Assembly (NCBI GenBank): GCA_021776235.1
Contig: JAJFGG010000113.1
Location: forward strand, 1-48,213
DNA length: 48,213 nt
From: Alphaproteobacteria bacterium
Lineage (GTDB): Bacteria > Pseudomonadota > Alphaproteobacteria > GCA-2731375
Direction: 5' to 3'
A program made the position numbers and the translations under genes. Shown piece by piece: positions 17,069-26,440 of the stretch (positions are counted from its first letter, which is position 1; each line of letters opens with the position of its first letter). The notes beneath the pieces are model-generated. The model made no database searches, had not been told where the DNA came from, and saw nothing but the letters and a program-made list of their open reading frames with translations.

Positions 17069-17542
17069 CTATTTTTGATGCTCGGCCCAGCCTGGATGGG
17101 CCAGTTGCTTGATCAGCATTTTGCCGACGACCTTCTTTTGTTTTTCGCTGGGCATGTTCAACTGATTGATCAATTCCGCCGTGCGCGCGGCGTCTTCATA
17201 GCGGGCGATCAGGCCGTCGCGTAATTGGAATAGTCCGACGCCGTCCATGAAAATGCGCTTGCCCTTGATATGCGGCAATTTGCAATCGTAACTGAATAGC
17301 CAGCGGGCATAACCGGTGGTGCCATTGTCGACCGGGTCAAACATGCGCCAGAGAAAATTTTCTCCGTCCCGATGGAATCGGCCCTCCAGCATTTGGGCAA
17401 TAGCTTCGCGCCCGTGGTACTCGCCGTAAAAGACATCGTCATAGATGCCATCTTCGGTGAAAAGCGCGCTGAACCGGGCGCCGTCGCCGGCTTCCACCGC
17501 CGCGGTGAAGGCGTCCAGGATCTCTTTGAAACTTTGCTGCAT
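17069..17542 (-). CDS. NTF2-like (SnoaL-type) small protein
   Basis: 157 residues. The pattern at the N-terminus, FTAAVEAGDGARFSALFTEDGIYDDVFYGEYHGREAIA (split by short loops), is the standard opening of the NTF2/SnoaL cone fold: helix, acidic turn, strand, then a helix that closes the pocket. A second half with TTGYARWLFSYD and FMDGVGLFQLRDGLIARYED gives the curved sheet. Such proteins act as isomerases, hydratases or ligand binders, and no catalytic residue can be assigned safely. The last 35 residues are a helical, basic extension. It is divergent from rpmB, 122 bp away, and convergent with meaB. Confidence 0.8.
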   Translation of the reverse strand: MQQSFKEILDAFTAAVEAGDGARFSALFTEDGIYDDVFYGEYHGREAIAQMLEGRFHRDGENFLWRMFDPVDNGTTGYARWLFSYDCKLPHIKGKRIFMDGVGLFQLRDGLIARYEDAARTAELINQLNMPSEKQKKVVGKMLIKQLAHPGWAEHQK

Positions 17543-17584
17543 AGTTACCTGGCTTTCTTTTCTGCGGTTATCCTACCAACATGC

Positions 17585-17613
17585 TTGACGTCGGCGGTCC
17601 ATTTGCCTAAAAA
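17585..17613 (+). promoter_or_regulatory. Candidate sigma-70 promoter of rpmB
   Basis: TTGACG at 17585-17590, a 17-base spacer, then TAAAAA at 17608-17613. The spacing is ideal and the -35 box differs from consensus at one position. The -10 box is weaker. The predicted start site would give a leader of about 45 bases before the rpmB ATG at 17665, where AGGATG provides a ribosome site. Confidence 0.4.
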
Positions 17614-17664
17614 ACGCCGCTCCGTCGGCACTTCTGCCGCCGGAACTTTTAGGATGAACAAGTC

Positions 17665-17973
17665 ATGGCGCGGCGTTGCGAACTTACCGGAAAAGGCGTG
17701 TTGACGGGCAATAATGTCTCGCATGCCCACAATAAGACACGGCGGCGGTATCTGCCAAATGTCCAGGAAATGGCGCTGCACTCGGATGCGCTGGGCCGGG
17801 CTGTCCGATTGAAGATTTGTGTCAGCGCCTTGCGCACCGTAGAGAAAAAGGGCGGTCTGGATGCCTATCTCAGCGACGCCAAGGACCGTCAGCTGTCCCT
17901 AAAGGCGCGCCGCTTGAAACGTGCCGTGGCAAAAGCCACCGGCGGAGCTGCCGAGGCTGCCACCGCAGCATAG
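17665..17973 (+). CDS. rpmB: 50S ribosomal protein L28
   Basis: 102 residues. It begins MARRCELTGKGVLTGNNVSHAHNKTRRRYLPN (in two blocks), the unmistakable L28 N-terminus, with the usual LPNVQ and LKICVSALRTVEKKGGLDAYL segments. It is longer than the 78-residue enterobacterial form, as is typical in alphaproteobacteria, and ends in an Ala-rich tail. L28 is part of the large ribosomal subunit. The N-terminal half shows no Cys-pair zinc form (only one Cys near the start). The gene is monocistronic in appearance and converges with the phytase-fold lipoprotein gene, with 21 bases between their ends. Confidence 0.97.
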   Translation: MARRCELTGKGVLTGNNVSHAHNKTRRRYLPNVQEMALHSDALGRAVRLKICVSALRTVEKKGGLDAYLSDAKDRQLSLKARRLKRAVAKATGGAAEAATAA

Positions 17974-17994
17974 CCTGTTGGGCGCTTCATATGG

Positions 17995-19017
17995 TCATTC
18001 GGCCAGGTGGAACTGCAACAGCAATGTGCGTTGCAGCGGATTGAAATTGTCGTCCGACAGCAGGTAGATCAACCAGCCGCCGTTTTGGCCGCGGCGCACC
18101 GCCATGCCTTCAAAGTTATCGACCGACATGGGCGGTACCAGTTGGGCCAGTTCTTCATCAATCAGCCGTCCACCGGCTTTGATCCGCGCCGCCGGGATGC
18201 GCGATAGCCGCGCGCCGACCCCGCCGCCGAAACTAAAGCGCCGCTGCAACAAAAGAACATCGCCATTGGATAAAGTGGCCAAGTCCGTGGGGCGAAAGAT
18301 GCCGACACCCGGCCAGTAGACCTGGCCCAGGCTTTGCCCGTCCGGCGCCAGCAACCAGCCGATATAGTCACCCTCGCCATCATCACCGTCCTTTTTGGTG
18401 CGAAATTTCTCGCTCAACACCAGAACCCGGCCGTCCGGCAGGGACGTCATGGCTTCCAGGCCGCCGTTGCGCGGCGCTCTGGCGATACCGGGCGGAGTGG
18501 CGAACAGGCTTGGCTGTCCCGACAGGCTGCCATAGCGCAGCACCCGGTGGCGAACTTCAAAGCTTACCAAATAACTGCCATCATCAAGCCCTGTTACGGC
18601 CTCTGCATCCTGATCCCGCTTGTCCGAGCGTCGGGACAAGGGCCGGCCGGTAACGCCGCGCAATCGGAACATCTCGCTATCGCTCAGGCCCTGTAGCCGG
18701 TCCCTGCCATCATGCTGCAGTTGGGCGCGCAGTAGATCACCGTAATCGGACACGGCAATCACGCTGCTGCCATCCGGTGACAGGCTCAAACCCGAGAAGC
18801 CGCCGAAGTTTGCGTTATCGCTGCGCAAGACAAAGCCGGCGCTGAAATTCAGCTTCCCAACTTCGGTTTGATTTGGCTGTTCCGGGTTCAGGAAAATCGC
18901 CTGGGTATCGATCCGCAGCTTCCCATTCTGGGCCCCCGCCACGGATGGTAGTGCGCAGCCCGATAACAGCGTGCCCAGCAGCACAACAACGATGGTGATA
19001 AGTTTCAGTACGTTCAT
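17995..19017 (-). CDS. Phytase-fold esterase-like lipoprotein
   Basis: About 340 residues from the ATG at 19017, chosen because it places a lipoprotein signal at the start: MNVLKLITIVVVLLGTLLSGC with the lipobox LSGC (Cys21). A longer frame to 19044 is possible. The body matches the family called esterase-like activity of phytase: FSGLSLSPDGSSVIAVSDYGDL, LRGVTGRPLSRRSDKRDQDAEAV, GLEAMTSLPDGRVLVLSE and VDNFEGMAVRR give a repeated beta-propeller pattern with acidic loops. The true substrate is unknown. It should be anchored to the periplasmic face of a membrane. Finding it between rpmB and cobT agrees with a gene order seen widely in alphaproteobacteria. Confidence 0.82.
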   Translation of the reverse strand: MNVLKLITIVVVLLGTLLSGCALPSVAGAQNGKLRIDTQAIFLNPEQPNQTEVGKLNFSAGFVLRSDNANFGGFSGLSLSPDGSSVIAVSDYGDLLRAQLQHDGRDRLQGLSDSEMFRLRGVTGRPLSRRSDKRDQDAEAVTGLDDGSYLVSFEVRHRVLRYGSLSGQPSLFATPPGIARAPRNGGLEAMTSLPDGRVLVLSEKFRTKKDGDDGEGDYIGWLLAPDGQSLGQVYWPGVGIFRPTDLATLSNGDVLLLQRRFSFGGGVGARLSRIPAARIKAGGRLIDEELAQLVPPMSVDNFEGMAVRRGQNGGWLIYLLSDDNFNPLQRTLLLQFHLAE

Positions 19018-19090
19018 CCCGATATCCACCCGTAGGCTCAACATGCTCTGGGCGGTATATGTTCAAGTGAACGATTTCGCGCGAATTGGT

Positions 19091-20968
19091 TCAGGCTACT
19101 CTGCGGCGCGGCGAAGACCCCTGGCCCTTAGCCGCCTCGTCATCGAACAGTTCGGCCAGCTTGTCCATCATGGCGCCGCCCAATTGTTCGGCGTCGACAA
19201 TGGTCACGGCGCGTTGATAATAGCGTGTAACGTCATGGCCGATGCCGATGGCAATCAATTCCACGGGTGATTGGGTCTCGATCCAATTGATCGCAGCGCG
19301 CAAATGCTTTTCCAGATAGTTGCCGGCATTTACGGACAGGGTTGAATCGTCCACCGGCGCACCGTCCGAGATCACCATCAAAATGCGCCGCTGTTCAGGC
19401 CGGTAAACCAGTCGGTTATGGGCCCAGATCAGCGCTTCACCGTCGATGTTTTCCTTCAACAGGCCTTCGCGCATCATCAGGCCAAGACCTCGCCGGGCCC
19501 GGCGCCAAGGCGCATCGGCGCTCTTGTAGATGATATGACGTAAATCATTCAGACGCCCCGGCGCCGCCGGTTTGCCCTCGCGTAGCCATTTCTCCCGGCT
19601 TTGGCCGCCTTTCCAGGCCCGGGTGGTAAAGCCGAGTATTTCCACCTTGACCGCACAGCGTTCCAGGGTACGGGCCAGAATATCAGCGCACATGGCCGCC
19701 ACGGTGATCGGGCGGCCGCGCATGGAGCCGGAATTGTCAATCAGCAGGGTGACCACGGTGTCACGGAAGTCCGTATCGCGTTCCATCTTGAAAGACAGGG
19801 GCAGTAAGGGATTGGTGACGATCCGCGATAGTTTGCCCGCGTCCAACATGCCTTCTTCCAGATCGAATTCCCAGCTGCGTGTCTGCTTTGCCATCAGGCG
19901 GCGTTGCAGGCGGTTGGCCAGGCGCGCTACGACGCCTTGCATGTTCGACAATTGCTGATCCAGGTAAGCGCGCAGGCGCCCAAGTTCCTCGGCATCGCAC
20001 AGCTCCACGGCCTCGATGACCTCGTCGAATTCGTCCGAAAAGAACCGGTACGGCGGCTCGTTCGGGTTGTCCGGCAGCATATCGCCTGGCCGCCATTGCC
20101 GCCGTCCCCGGCCGGGTTCCTCGCTGCCCGACATGGCATCCGCGTCTTCCGCTTCCATTTCCGAGTCGGCTTCGGCGTCACCATCTGCCGAGCCGTCCTG
20201 AGAATCGGAACCGTCCGGATCACCGCCGTCGTCGGCGCTGCCTTCACCACCGTCGCCTTCGCCCTCGCCGTCGGCCATTTCTTCTTCTTCGTTTTCCGGC
20301 GAATCTTCCAGATCGTCGGATTCCGTACCGTCTTCCTCGCCCAGATCAAGATCGGCGATCAGTTTTCGGGTCAGGCGCGCAAATGCGTTCTGGTCCGTTA
20401 TATTGCCCGTCAGGTCGGCTAGATCCTGGCCGGCTTTTTCTTCGACCCAGGGCCGGATATGTTCGACCATGGGTTTGGCTGAAGCGGGCGGTGCCTTGCC
20501 GGTTAACTTTTCCCGCACCAGCAGTCCTACCACTTCTGGCAACAAGGCCTCGCCTGGATCATTGACGGCCGCATAGCCGCGGGCCCGGCAGCGTTCCTCC
20601 AACATGGCGTCGAGGTTGTCCGAGACGCCCATCATGCGTTTGGCACCCAGGGACTCCACGCGGGCCTGCTCCGCTGCCTCGAATACGGCGCGGGCGGTCG
20701 CGCCTTTCGGCTGATTTAAGGCATGCAGGCGGTTGTCATGGTGCCGTTGCCACAGGGCCAGCGCATCGCCACTGCCACGTACATGAGCGACTTCGGCCTC
20801 GCCCAACTCCCGGCTCGGAGTGGGCAGGCGATTGCGGCCGCCGCCGGTGGCCGTGCCTTCGGCGCCAAAATTAACGGTCAGTTCGCTGTCCCGCGCGATA
20901 GCGCGCACGGCTGCTGTCACGGCGCGTTTGAACGGTTCGACCGGATTTTCCGGTTTTATCATCGCCAT
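19091..20968 (-). CDS. cobT: Aerobic cobaltochelatase subunit CobT
   Basis: About 625 residues from the ATG at 20968, two bases after the cobS stop; a longer frame to 21016 would overlap cobS. The protein has the typical N-terminal helical part ([16 protein letters not shown]), a very acidic middle (roughly residues 200-285, runs of Glu, Asp, Gly and Ser), and a C-terminal von Willebrand A domain with the metal site [13 protein letters not shown] and later [14 protein letters not shown]. CobT works with the AAA+ ATPase CobS and the large CobN subunit to insert cobalt into hydrogenobyrinic acid a,c-diamide during aerobic B12 synthesis. CobN is not in the window. cobS and cobT form one unit. 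Confidence 0.95.
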   Translation of the reverse strand: MAMIKPENPVEPFKRAVTAAVRAIARDSELTVNFGAEGTATGGGRNRLPTPSRELGEAEVAHVRGSGDALALWQRHHDNRLHALNQPKGATARAVFEAAEQARVESLGAKRMMGVSDNLDAMLEERCRARGYAAVNDPGEALLPEVVGLLVREKLTGKAPPASAKPMVEHIRPWVEEKAGQDLADLTGNITDQNAFARLTRKLIADLDLGEEDGTESDDLEDSPENEEEEMADGEGEGDGGEGSADDGGDPDGSDSQDGSADGDAEADSEMEAEDADAMSGSEEPGRGRRQWRPGDMLPDNPNEPPYRFFSDEFDEVIEAVELCDAEELGRLRAYLDQQLSNMQGVVARLANRLQRRLMAKQTRSWEFDLEEGMLDAGKLSRIVTNPLLPLSFKMERDTDFRDTVVTLLIDNSGSMRGRPITVAAMCADILARTLERCAVKVEILGFTTRAWKGGQSREKWLREGKPAAPGRLNDLRHIIYKSADAPWRRARRGLGLMMREGLLKENIDGEALIWAHNRLVYRPEQRRILMVISDGAPVDDSTLSVNAGNYLEKHLRAAINWIETQSPVELIAIGIGHDVTRYYQRAVTIVDAEQLGGAMMDKLAELFDDEAAKGQGSSPRRRVA

Positions 20969-20972
20969 GGCA

Positions 20973-21977
20973 TCAGGATAGTTGGATATGGGCGGCCGAT
21001 TCCGGCAATTCCTCACCGAAACAGCGTTGATAGTATTCCGCCACCAACGGCCGCTCCATCTCGTCGCAGCGGTTCAGAAAGCTGACCCGAAAGGCGAAGG
21101 CGATGTCATTAAAGATGCGGGCGTTATCGGCCCATGTGATCACCGTCCGTGGTGACATTACGGTCGAAATGTCGCCATTCATAAAGCCCGACCGGGTCAA
21201 ATCGGCGACCGAGACCATGGAGTTGATGAATTTCTGACCCTTGTCATCCGCCCAGTCCGGAACTTTGGAAGTGACAATTCGCACTTCATCGTCGTGAGGC
21301 AGATAGTTCAGGGTCGTGACAATACTCCAACGGTCCATCTGGCCCTGGTTGATCTGCTGCGTGCCGTGATACAGCCCCGTGGTATCGCCCAGACCAACCG
21401 TATTCGTGGTGGCGAACAGGCGGAAACAAGGGTGCGGCCGGATAACCCGATTTTGGTCCAACAGGGTCATCTTGCCCTCGACCTCCAAAATTCGCTGTAT
21501 TACAAACATCACATCCGGTCGGCCGGCATCGTATTCGTCGAACACCAGGGCGCAAGGGTGTTGCAGGGCCCAAGGCAAAATGCCTTCGCGGAATTCGGTA
21601 ATCTGCTTGCCATCACGGATGACGATGGCGTCCTTGCCCAGCAAATCGATACGGCTGATGTGGCTGTCCAGGTTGACCCGGATGCAGGGCCAGTTCAGGC
21701 GCGACGCCACCTGTTCGATATGGGTCGATTTGCCCGTGCCGTGATAGCCCTGGATCATGACCCGCCGGTTATGGGCAAAACCCGCCAGGATAGCCATCGT
21801 TGTTTCATGGTCGAATTGGTAGGACGAATCCAGGTCCGGCACCAGATCGGAGGATCCGGAAAAAGCCGGCACTTCCATGTCACTGTCCAGGCTAAACGCC
21901 TCGCGTACGCTTCGCGTGGTGTCCGGCTGGTCAATAGGATGGACCGAGGTTTCATCGGCAGTGGCAATCAGCGTCAT
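20973..21977 (-). CDS. cobS: Aerobic cobaltochelatase ATPase subunit CobS
   Basis: 334 residues, standard for CobS. The AAA+ motor is complete: Walker [10 protein letters not shown] (77-85), Walker [11 protein letters not shown], the sensor region [20 protein letters not shown] and a C-terminal lid with [25 protein letters not shown]. CobS forms hexameric rings with CobT that drive cobalt insertion by CobN. The gene lies between a J-domain gene and cobT on the same strand; the gap to the J-domain stop is 58 bp. This bolA / J-domain / cobS / cobT order is a conserved alphaproteobacterial arrangement. Confidence 0.96.
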   Translation of the reverse strand: MTLIATADETSVHPIDQPDTTRSVREAFSLDSDMEVPAFSGSSDLVPDLDSSYQFDHETTMAILAGFAHNRRVMIQGYHGTGKSTHIEQVASRLNWPCIRVNLDSHISRIDLLGKDAIVIRDGKQITEFREGILPWALQHPCALVFDEYDAGRPDVMFVIQRILEVEGKMTLLDQNRVIRPHPCFRLFATTNTVGLGDTTGLYHGTQQINQGQMDRWSIVTTLNYLPHDDEVRIVTSKVPDWADDKGQKFINSMVSVADLTRSGFMNGDISTVMSPRTVITWADNARIFNDIAFAFRVSFLNRCDEMERPLVAEYYQRCFGEELPESAAHIQLS

Positions 21978-22035
21978 TGGTAAAGAATCCTGTTGCTTGC
22001 GTTATCGCGTCGTATCAATTGCCCGAAACCTGGCC

Positions 22036-22617
22036 TTACGCCAAGTCCGAGGACATCAAGTTGCTGTACGCCTCATTGATGGATTTGAAGCGTTCTTCAG
22101 CTTGTTTTGCGCCGCCATTCGCGTCGGGGTGAAAACGTTTTACCAGTTGCTTATAACGCATTTTGATGTCTTGCAAGTTTGCCGTTTCATCTAAATCCAA
22201 TTGGGCCAGATCCCGGCGTTGTTCACGGGTTCGTTTCGGTCCCGAATTTGCCGCGCCAGGTGGGCCAACTTCGCCATCAAAAAGCCCGTGATGATCATTA
22301 ACCCGGCCCTCAATCCAGGCTTTGTAGCCGCGCTCTCCCAACTTCCACGTGGGACGATGCCCGGTCACCGCCTCGGTTCGGAATTTTTCAATTTCGTCCT
22401 GATTCATGCCAGTGAAATAATCCCAGCTCCGGTTATAGGCGCTGACGTGTTCCAGGCAGAACCAATAAAATTCGTCCAGGCTGGTTTTGGATTTCGGCGC
22501 GCGATGTTCAGCCGTCTGGTCGCAGCCGGCAAAGTCGCATTTGCGCCCCGGTTCTCCCGACGCTTCGTCTACCCGGGTACGCGACACCGGTATGTCATTT
22601 TTGGTTCTAGCCACCAT
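22036..22617 (-). CDS. J-domain protein with an N-terminal Cys/His cluster
   Basis: 193 residues from the ATG at 22617; the open frame reaches 22698, but family members begin near this point. The J domain is at the C-terminus, unlike DnaJ: DLAQLDLDETANLQDIKMRY, then the HPD motif in KRFHPDANGG and the helix EERFKSINEAYSNL. The N-terminal half has RKCDFAGCDQTAEHRAP (C-x4-C) and WFCLEHV (C-x2-H), a likely zinc site. This is the alphaproteobacterial J-domain protein encoded between cobS and bolA. It should stimulate a DnaK-type ATPase; the client is unknown. The gene is divergent from bolA. Confidence 0.88.
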   Translation of the reverse strand: MVARTKNDIPVSRTRVDEASGEPGRKCDFAGCDQTAEHRAPKSKTSLDEFYWFCLEHVSAYNRSWDYFTGMNQDEIEKFRTEAVTGHRPTWKLGERGYKAWIEGRVNDHHGLFDGEVGPPGAANSGPKRTREQRRDLAQLDLDETANLQDIKMRYKQLVKRFHPDANGGAKQAEERFKSINEAYSNLMSSDLA

Positions 22618-22754
22618 TAGAGTATGCTGGCATCGGGTGCGGCTTTCAATAGTCGAGGCGCCCTCGAAAGACGCCAGCCGTGGTGGCCAACGTTCCATAT
22701 GCTTCTTGGCCGCCCATTATGTCTGTTCAACATTGAAGATTAGGAGTCAGCGCA

Positions 22755-23036
22755 ATGCCCATGGCCGCAACCATCGAACAAAAATTACAGGCAGCCCTGG
22801 CGCCGCTTCGGCTCGAGGTGGAGGATCAGTCGCACCTGCACGCAGGCCACGCGGGCGCCCGTGAAGGAGGGGAAAGTCATTTTGCGGTATTTATTGTGGC
22901 TGACATTTTTTCCGACAGAAGCCGTCTTGCCCGCCAGCGTCTGGTCAACGAAGTCCTGCGGGAAGAACTGGCGGGCCCGATACATGCCCTATCCATTCGG
23001 GCGATAACACCGGAGGAAGCAGGCGAGGGCAAATGA
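22755..23036 (+). CDS. bolA: BolA family protein
   Basis: 93 residues, with TTAGGAG upstream of the ATG. The BolA fold is recognisable: IEQKLQAALAPLRLEVEDQSHLHAGHAG, then ESHFAVFIVADIFSDRSRLARQRLVNEVLREELAGPIHALSI (in blocks), with the conserved His residues that take part in Fe-S cluster binding with monothiol glutaredoxins. BolA proteins act in iron-sulfur trafficking and stress-related regulation. The monothiol glutaredoxin gene that often follows in this class is absent: 23037-23171 holds no gene I can recognise. A divergent promoter region is shared with the J-domain gene. Confidence 0.92.
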   Translation: MPMAATIEQKLQAALAPLRLEVEDQSHLHAGHAGAREGGESHFAVFIVADIFSDRSRLARQRLVNEVLREELAGPIHALSIRAITPEEAGEGK

Positions 23037-23171
23037 TCGATATACCCGTAAACTGATTTGGAGATTTCGCAACATACGTAGGGATTGATCCCGGTCCGGC
23101 AAGAAATTTCACTGAAATGAAGCTTGCCCAGCCCAAAAGCCGGCTTGCCACGCAACATAGCCAAAATCTGG

Positions 23172-24485
23172 TCATGGTTGTTTGATCTTGGACCGCGGCG
23201 GGCGGATGCGCACCGCGGTTACCTGGTTCCGCAGCCGCCGCACCACTTCAAAGGTGAAGCCACTTAGGTTGAAGCTCTCACCCACATCAGGAATTCTGCG
23301 CGCCAGATGAATGACCAGCCCGGCAATCGTGGCTGCATCGTCCTCGGGCAACTCCCAATCAAAATCCCGGTTCAGGTCCCGCACGGTGACCACGCCATCG
23401 ATCATATAGCTGCCGCCCACTTCGTGCCGCACCGCGCTGGCGCGGGTAACGTCATGTTCATCGCTGATGTCGCCGACAATTTCTTCCAGAATGTCTTCCA
23501 GAGTGACCAGGCCCATCAAGGCACCGTATTCATCAACAACCAAGGCAAAATGCTCCCGCCGCGCACGGAAGGCGTTCAATTGTTCGATCAGCGTGGTGGT
23601 TTCGGGCACGAACCAGGGTTCTCGCCACAAATTCTCCAGTGAGGGGCTGCCGCCCGGCCCGCTTTCCGGTGCGCTTTCCGGTGCGCTTTCCGGTGCGCTG
23701 AGGGCCCGCAAAAGATCCTTGGCGTGCAGTATGCCGACAATATTATCGACGTCGTTCCGCCACAGGGGCACACGGCTGTACGGGCTGGCCAGCAGGGCTT
23801 CAGCAATTTCCTGGGCCGGTTGGTCGGCATCCAGCATAATCATGTTCTTGCGGTGCACCATAATTTCTGAAACTTCGACATCGGACAAATCCAAAATGCC
23901 ATCCAGCATGTCGCGGTCACTTTTGATCATGGCGCCGTCGCGGGCATGCAGGTCCAGGGCGCCGCGCAGCTCTTCCGAGGCATCGGCGACGGCGTCCTCG
24001 TTGCGCATGCGGACGCCGAACAGAGCCAGAAATGCCACGACTATTTTTTGTACCAGATCAACAATGGGCCCCAGTATGGAAACAACGGGGCCGACGATAG
24101 ACGCGGCGGCCAAGGCGGTACGGTCCGGCCGGTTCAAGGCATAGGTTTTTGGCAGCACCTCGGCGAATACCACGACCAGGGCGGTCATAATCGCCGTCGC
24201 ATAGGCGACGCCCGCCTTGCCGAACAACGCAATCAACACCGACGTCGCCAGTGCCGAGGCCAGAATATTGACCAGATTGTTGCCTAACAACACAGCACCG
24301 ATCATGCGCTCGGGTGCGGCCAGCAGGCGGTTGACCCGGGTGGCACGTCGCAGGCCGCGGCGTTCTAACTGGTGCATGCGGGCACGGGAGACCACGGTCA
24401 GGGCCGTTTCCGTGCCGGAAAAAAGGGCCGATAGAACCAACAGTACCAAAACCCCCAATATGGAAAACAGTAACTCGCCGTCCAT
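23172..24485 (-). CDS. CNNM/CorC-type membrane protein (DUF21 plus two CBS domains and transporter-associated domain)
   Basis: 437 residues. The N-terminal DUF21 membrane domain (about 1-190) has several helices and the motif ALFSGTETALTVVSRARMHQLE. Two CBS domains follow (MVHRKNMIMLDADQP and the segment from ENLWREPWFVPETTTLIEQL), then a C-terminal CorC_HlyC domain (YMIDGVVTVRDLNRDFDWELPEDD, TIAGLVIH). Relatives are linked to magnesium and cobalt export; the hemolysin name is historical. Between the CBS domains lies a small tandem repeat (SAPE three times). It is eight bases downstream of aroB on the same strand, so aroK-aroB-corC is probably an operon. Confidence 0.9.
   Translation of the reverse strand: MDGELLFSILGVLVLLVLSALFSGTETALTVVSRARMHQLERRGLRRATRVNRLLAAPERMIGAVLLGNNLVNILASALATSVLIALFGKAGVAYATAIMTALVVVFAEVLPKTYALNRPDRTALAAASIVGPVVSILGPIVDLVQKIVVAFLALFGVRMRNEDAVADASEELRGALDLHARDGAMIKSDRDMLDGILDLSDVEVSEIMVHRKNMIMLDADQPAQEIAEALLASPYSRVPLWRNDVDNIVGILHAKDLLRALSAPESAPESAPESGPGGSPSLENLWREPWFVPETTTLIEQLNAFRARREHFALVVDEYGALMGLVTLEDILEEIVGDISDEHDVTRASAVRHEVGGSYMIDGVVTVRDLNRDFDWELPEDDAATIAGLVIHLARRIPDVGESFNLSGFTFEVVRRLRNQVTAVRIRPPRSKIKQP
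23659..23694 (-). repeat. In-frame 12-bp tandem repeat inside the CorC-type gene
   Basis: The unit GCGCTTTCCGGT (plus-strand reading) occurs three times in succession and encodes repeated Ala-Pro-Glu-Ser in a linker between the CBS domains. Because the unit is a multiple of three, copy-number change would lengthen or shorten the linker without breaking the frame. Confidence 0.75.
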
Positions 24486-24492
24486 GGCGCGT

Positions 24493-25647
24493 TTACCCCC
24501 TATCCGACGATGTCGGTGCCAGCGCGTCCTGCAGCATATCCATCACGGCGTCCTCCGCCACGTCATTGGTGATGAACGCCTGACCGATGCCCCGTGCCAA
24601 AATGAAGGTCAGGCGGCCGTCGGCAACCTTTTTGTCCTGCCGCATATGGTTCATCATGACATCCGCCGTCAGCCCAGATAGGCCAATCTGAGCAACGCTG
24701 GTCGGCAAACCCACGGCGGAGAGGTGACGCAGGAGGCGCTCGGATTCCTGGCTTGGACACAGGCCCAGGCGTGTCGACAGGGCAAAGGCCATGCTCAGGC
24801 CCACCGATACCGCCTCGCCATGCAGTAACTTTCCGTCATAGCCAGCCTCTGCTTCCAGGGCGTGGGCGAATGTATGGCCCAGATTCAAGAGGGCCCGATC
24901 GCCGCCCTCCCGCTCATCGCGGCCAACGATTGCCGCTTTGGCATGGCAGCATACCGCAACCGCTTGCCGTAGGGCCCAGGGCGCTCCCGCCAAGAGTTGG
25001 CTGCCATTTTCTTCCAACCACTGAAAGAAGGCGAAGTCATCGATTAAACCGTATTTGACCACCTCACTATAGCCGGCCCGTAACTCCCGTTCGGGCAGGG
25101 TGGCCAGGGCGGTGACATCTGCAAGTACCAGGCGGGGTTGGTAAAACGCCCCAATTAAGTTTTTCCCCTGGGCCGCATTGATTGCGGTCTTGCCGCCGAC
25201 GGAGCTGTCGACCTGGGCTAAAAGGGTTGTCGGCAATTGGATGAAGTCAATGCCACGGCGCAGAATGGCTGCGGCAAAGCCCGCCAGGTCACCGACGACG
25301 CCGCCACCCAGGGCCAGGATTGTATCCCGCCGCTCAACCCGCAGTTCCAACAGGCGATCCAGCAACGATTGCAATTGCCCAAAATTCTTGCTGCTTTCGC
25401 CGGCGGGTACGACGATGGCATCGCTTTGAATGCCCGACATATCCAATGAAGCTTGTAGCGCAGCCAAATGCAACGCAGCCACGGTTTCGTCGCTGACAAT
25501 GACCACCCGTGGCCGGGTCAGCACGGCTGCCAAATACGACCCGGCGCCAGCCAACAGATTCTCGCCGATAATGATGTCGTAGGAACGATTGGCCAGTTCA
25601 ACCCGTACCGTTGTCTCGTCCTGCGCATGATCTTGCCGGCCTGCCAT
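24493..25647 (-). CDS. aroB: 3-dehydroquinate synthase
   Basis: 384 residues. It carries the second step of the shikimate pathway, converting DAHP to 3-dehydroquinate with NAD and a divalent metal. The family motifs are present: VIVSDETVAALH, VPAGESSKNF, ILALGGGVVGDLAGFAAAILRRGI, the strand PTTLLAQVDSSVGGKTAINA, GYSEVVKYGLI, and the metal-binding region with LNLGHTFAHALEAEAGY and LLHGEAVSVGLSMA. The ATG at 25647 overlaps the aroK stop by one base (TAATG), so the two are translationally coupled. The first ten residues are a hydrophilic extension. Confidence 0.96.
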   Translation of the reverse strand: MAGRQDHAQDETTVRVELANRSYDIIIGENLLAGAGSYLAAVLTRPRVVIVSDETVAALHLAALQASLDMSGIQSDAIVVPAGESSKNFGQLQSLLDRLLELRVERRDTILALGGGVVGDLAGFAAAILRRGIDFIQLPTTLLAQVDSSVGGKTAINAAQGKNLIGAFYQPRLVLADVTALATLPERELRAGYSEVVKYGLIDDFAFFQWLEENGSQLLAGAPWALRQAVAVCCHAKAAIVGRDEREGGDRALLNLGHTFAHALEAEAGYDGKLLHGEAVSVGLSMAFALSTRLGLCPSQESERLLRHLSAVGLPTSVAQIGLSGLTADVMMNHMRQDKKVADGRLTFILARGIGQAFITNDVAEDAVMDMLQDALAPTSSDRG

Positions 25648-26207
25648 TAAACCCGATCTTTCGTGCCGGTCGCCATGCGGTGCCGCAACGCTTTCACAAT
25701 TTGCTCCACAACATCCTCGTGTGGGCCCTGGCCGGATGTCACGGTCAAATCCGCCAGAGCATATACCGGCGACCTTTCCGCCATCAATGCGCGCAGGATT
25801 TGTTCCGGATTGCCCTGTTTCAACAACGGCCGGTTGTCACGCCGTAGAACCCGTTCCAACAACACCTCCAGTTCAGCATTCAACCATATAGAAATACCCT
25901 TCTCGCGGATAGCGGCCCGCGTCTCGGGGTCCATGAAGGCGCCCCCGCCTGTTGCCAGCACGTGGCCTCCGCCATCCAGCAGGCGGGCGATCACCCGACG
26001 TTCTCCGCTACGGAAGGCAGCCTCGCCATGGCGGCTGAAAATTTCATCGATGCTACAACCCGCCGCTTTCTCGATCTCCTGATCGGCATCGAAAAACGAC
26101 AAGCCCAGACGCTTCGCCAAACGTCGCCCAACGGATGATTTGCCGGCGCCCATCAGGCCAACAAGGACAATGCCACAGTCCAAATCAGGAACAATTGGTT
26201 CGCTCAT
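25647..26207 (-). CDS. aroK: Shikimate kinase
   Basis: 186 residues from the ATG at 26207, chosen because AAAGAG precedes it and the protein then has the usual length; the frame is open to 26309. It phosphorylates shikimate with ATP. Walker A is GLMGAGKS (17-24). The shikimate-binding residues lie in FFDADQEIEKAAGCSIDEIF (Asp of DAD), FRSGERRVI and ATGGGAFMDPETR, and the lid has RDNRPLL. It is the first gene of the aroK-aroB-corC unit. About 230 bp separate it from the divergent small membrane protein gene at 26441. Confidence 0.95.
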   Translation of the reverse strand: MSEPIVPDLDCGIVLVGLMGAGKSSVGRRLAKRLGLSFFDADQEIEKAAGCSIDEIFSRHGEAAFRSGERRVIARLLDGGGHVLATGGGAFMDPETRAAIREKGISIWLNAELEVLLERVLRRDNRPLLKQGNPEQILRALMAERSPVYALADLTVTSGQGPHEDVVEQIVKALRHRMATGTKDRV

Positions 26208-26440
26208 AACTCTTTCAATTGCCGGTGGTTCCATGCAGCAAAATTTCCGGCTTCCGTCGTATTCATATAGAGCGTCATGTCCCGGTCCCGTTGCAAGGCG
26301 GACGCGCAATGGATAGATTAGCGCCTGGATCGACTAAGTTCAGCCACATTTGCAGTTTAGCAAACAATCAATAGGCTGTCCGCATTCGCTGCATCGCCTA
26401 AGGACTAATTCGCAATCATTGAACGAACGTACAACTCCTG

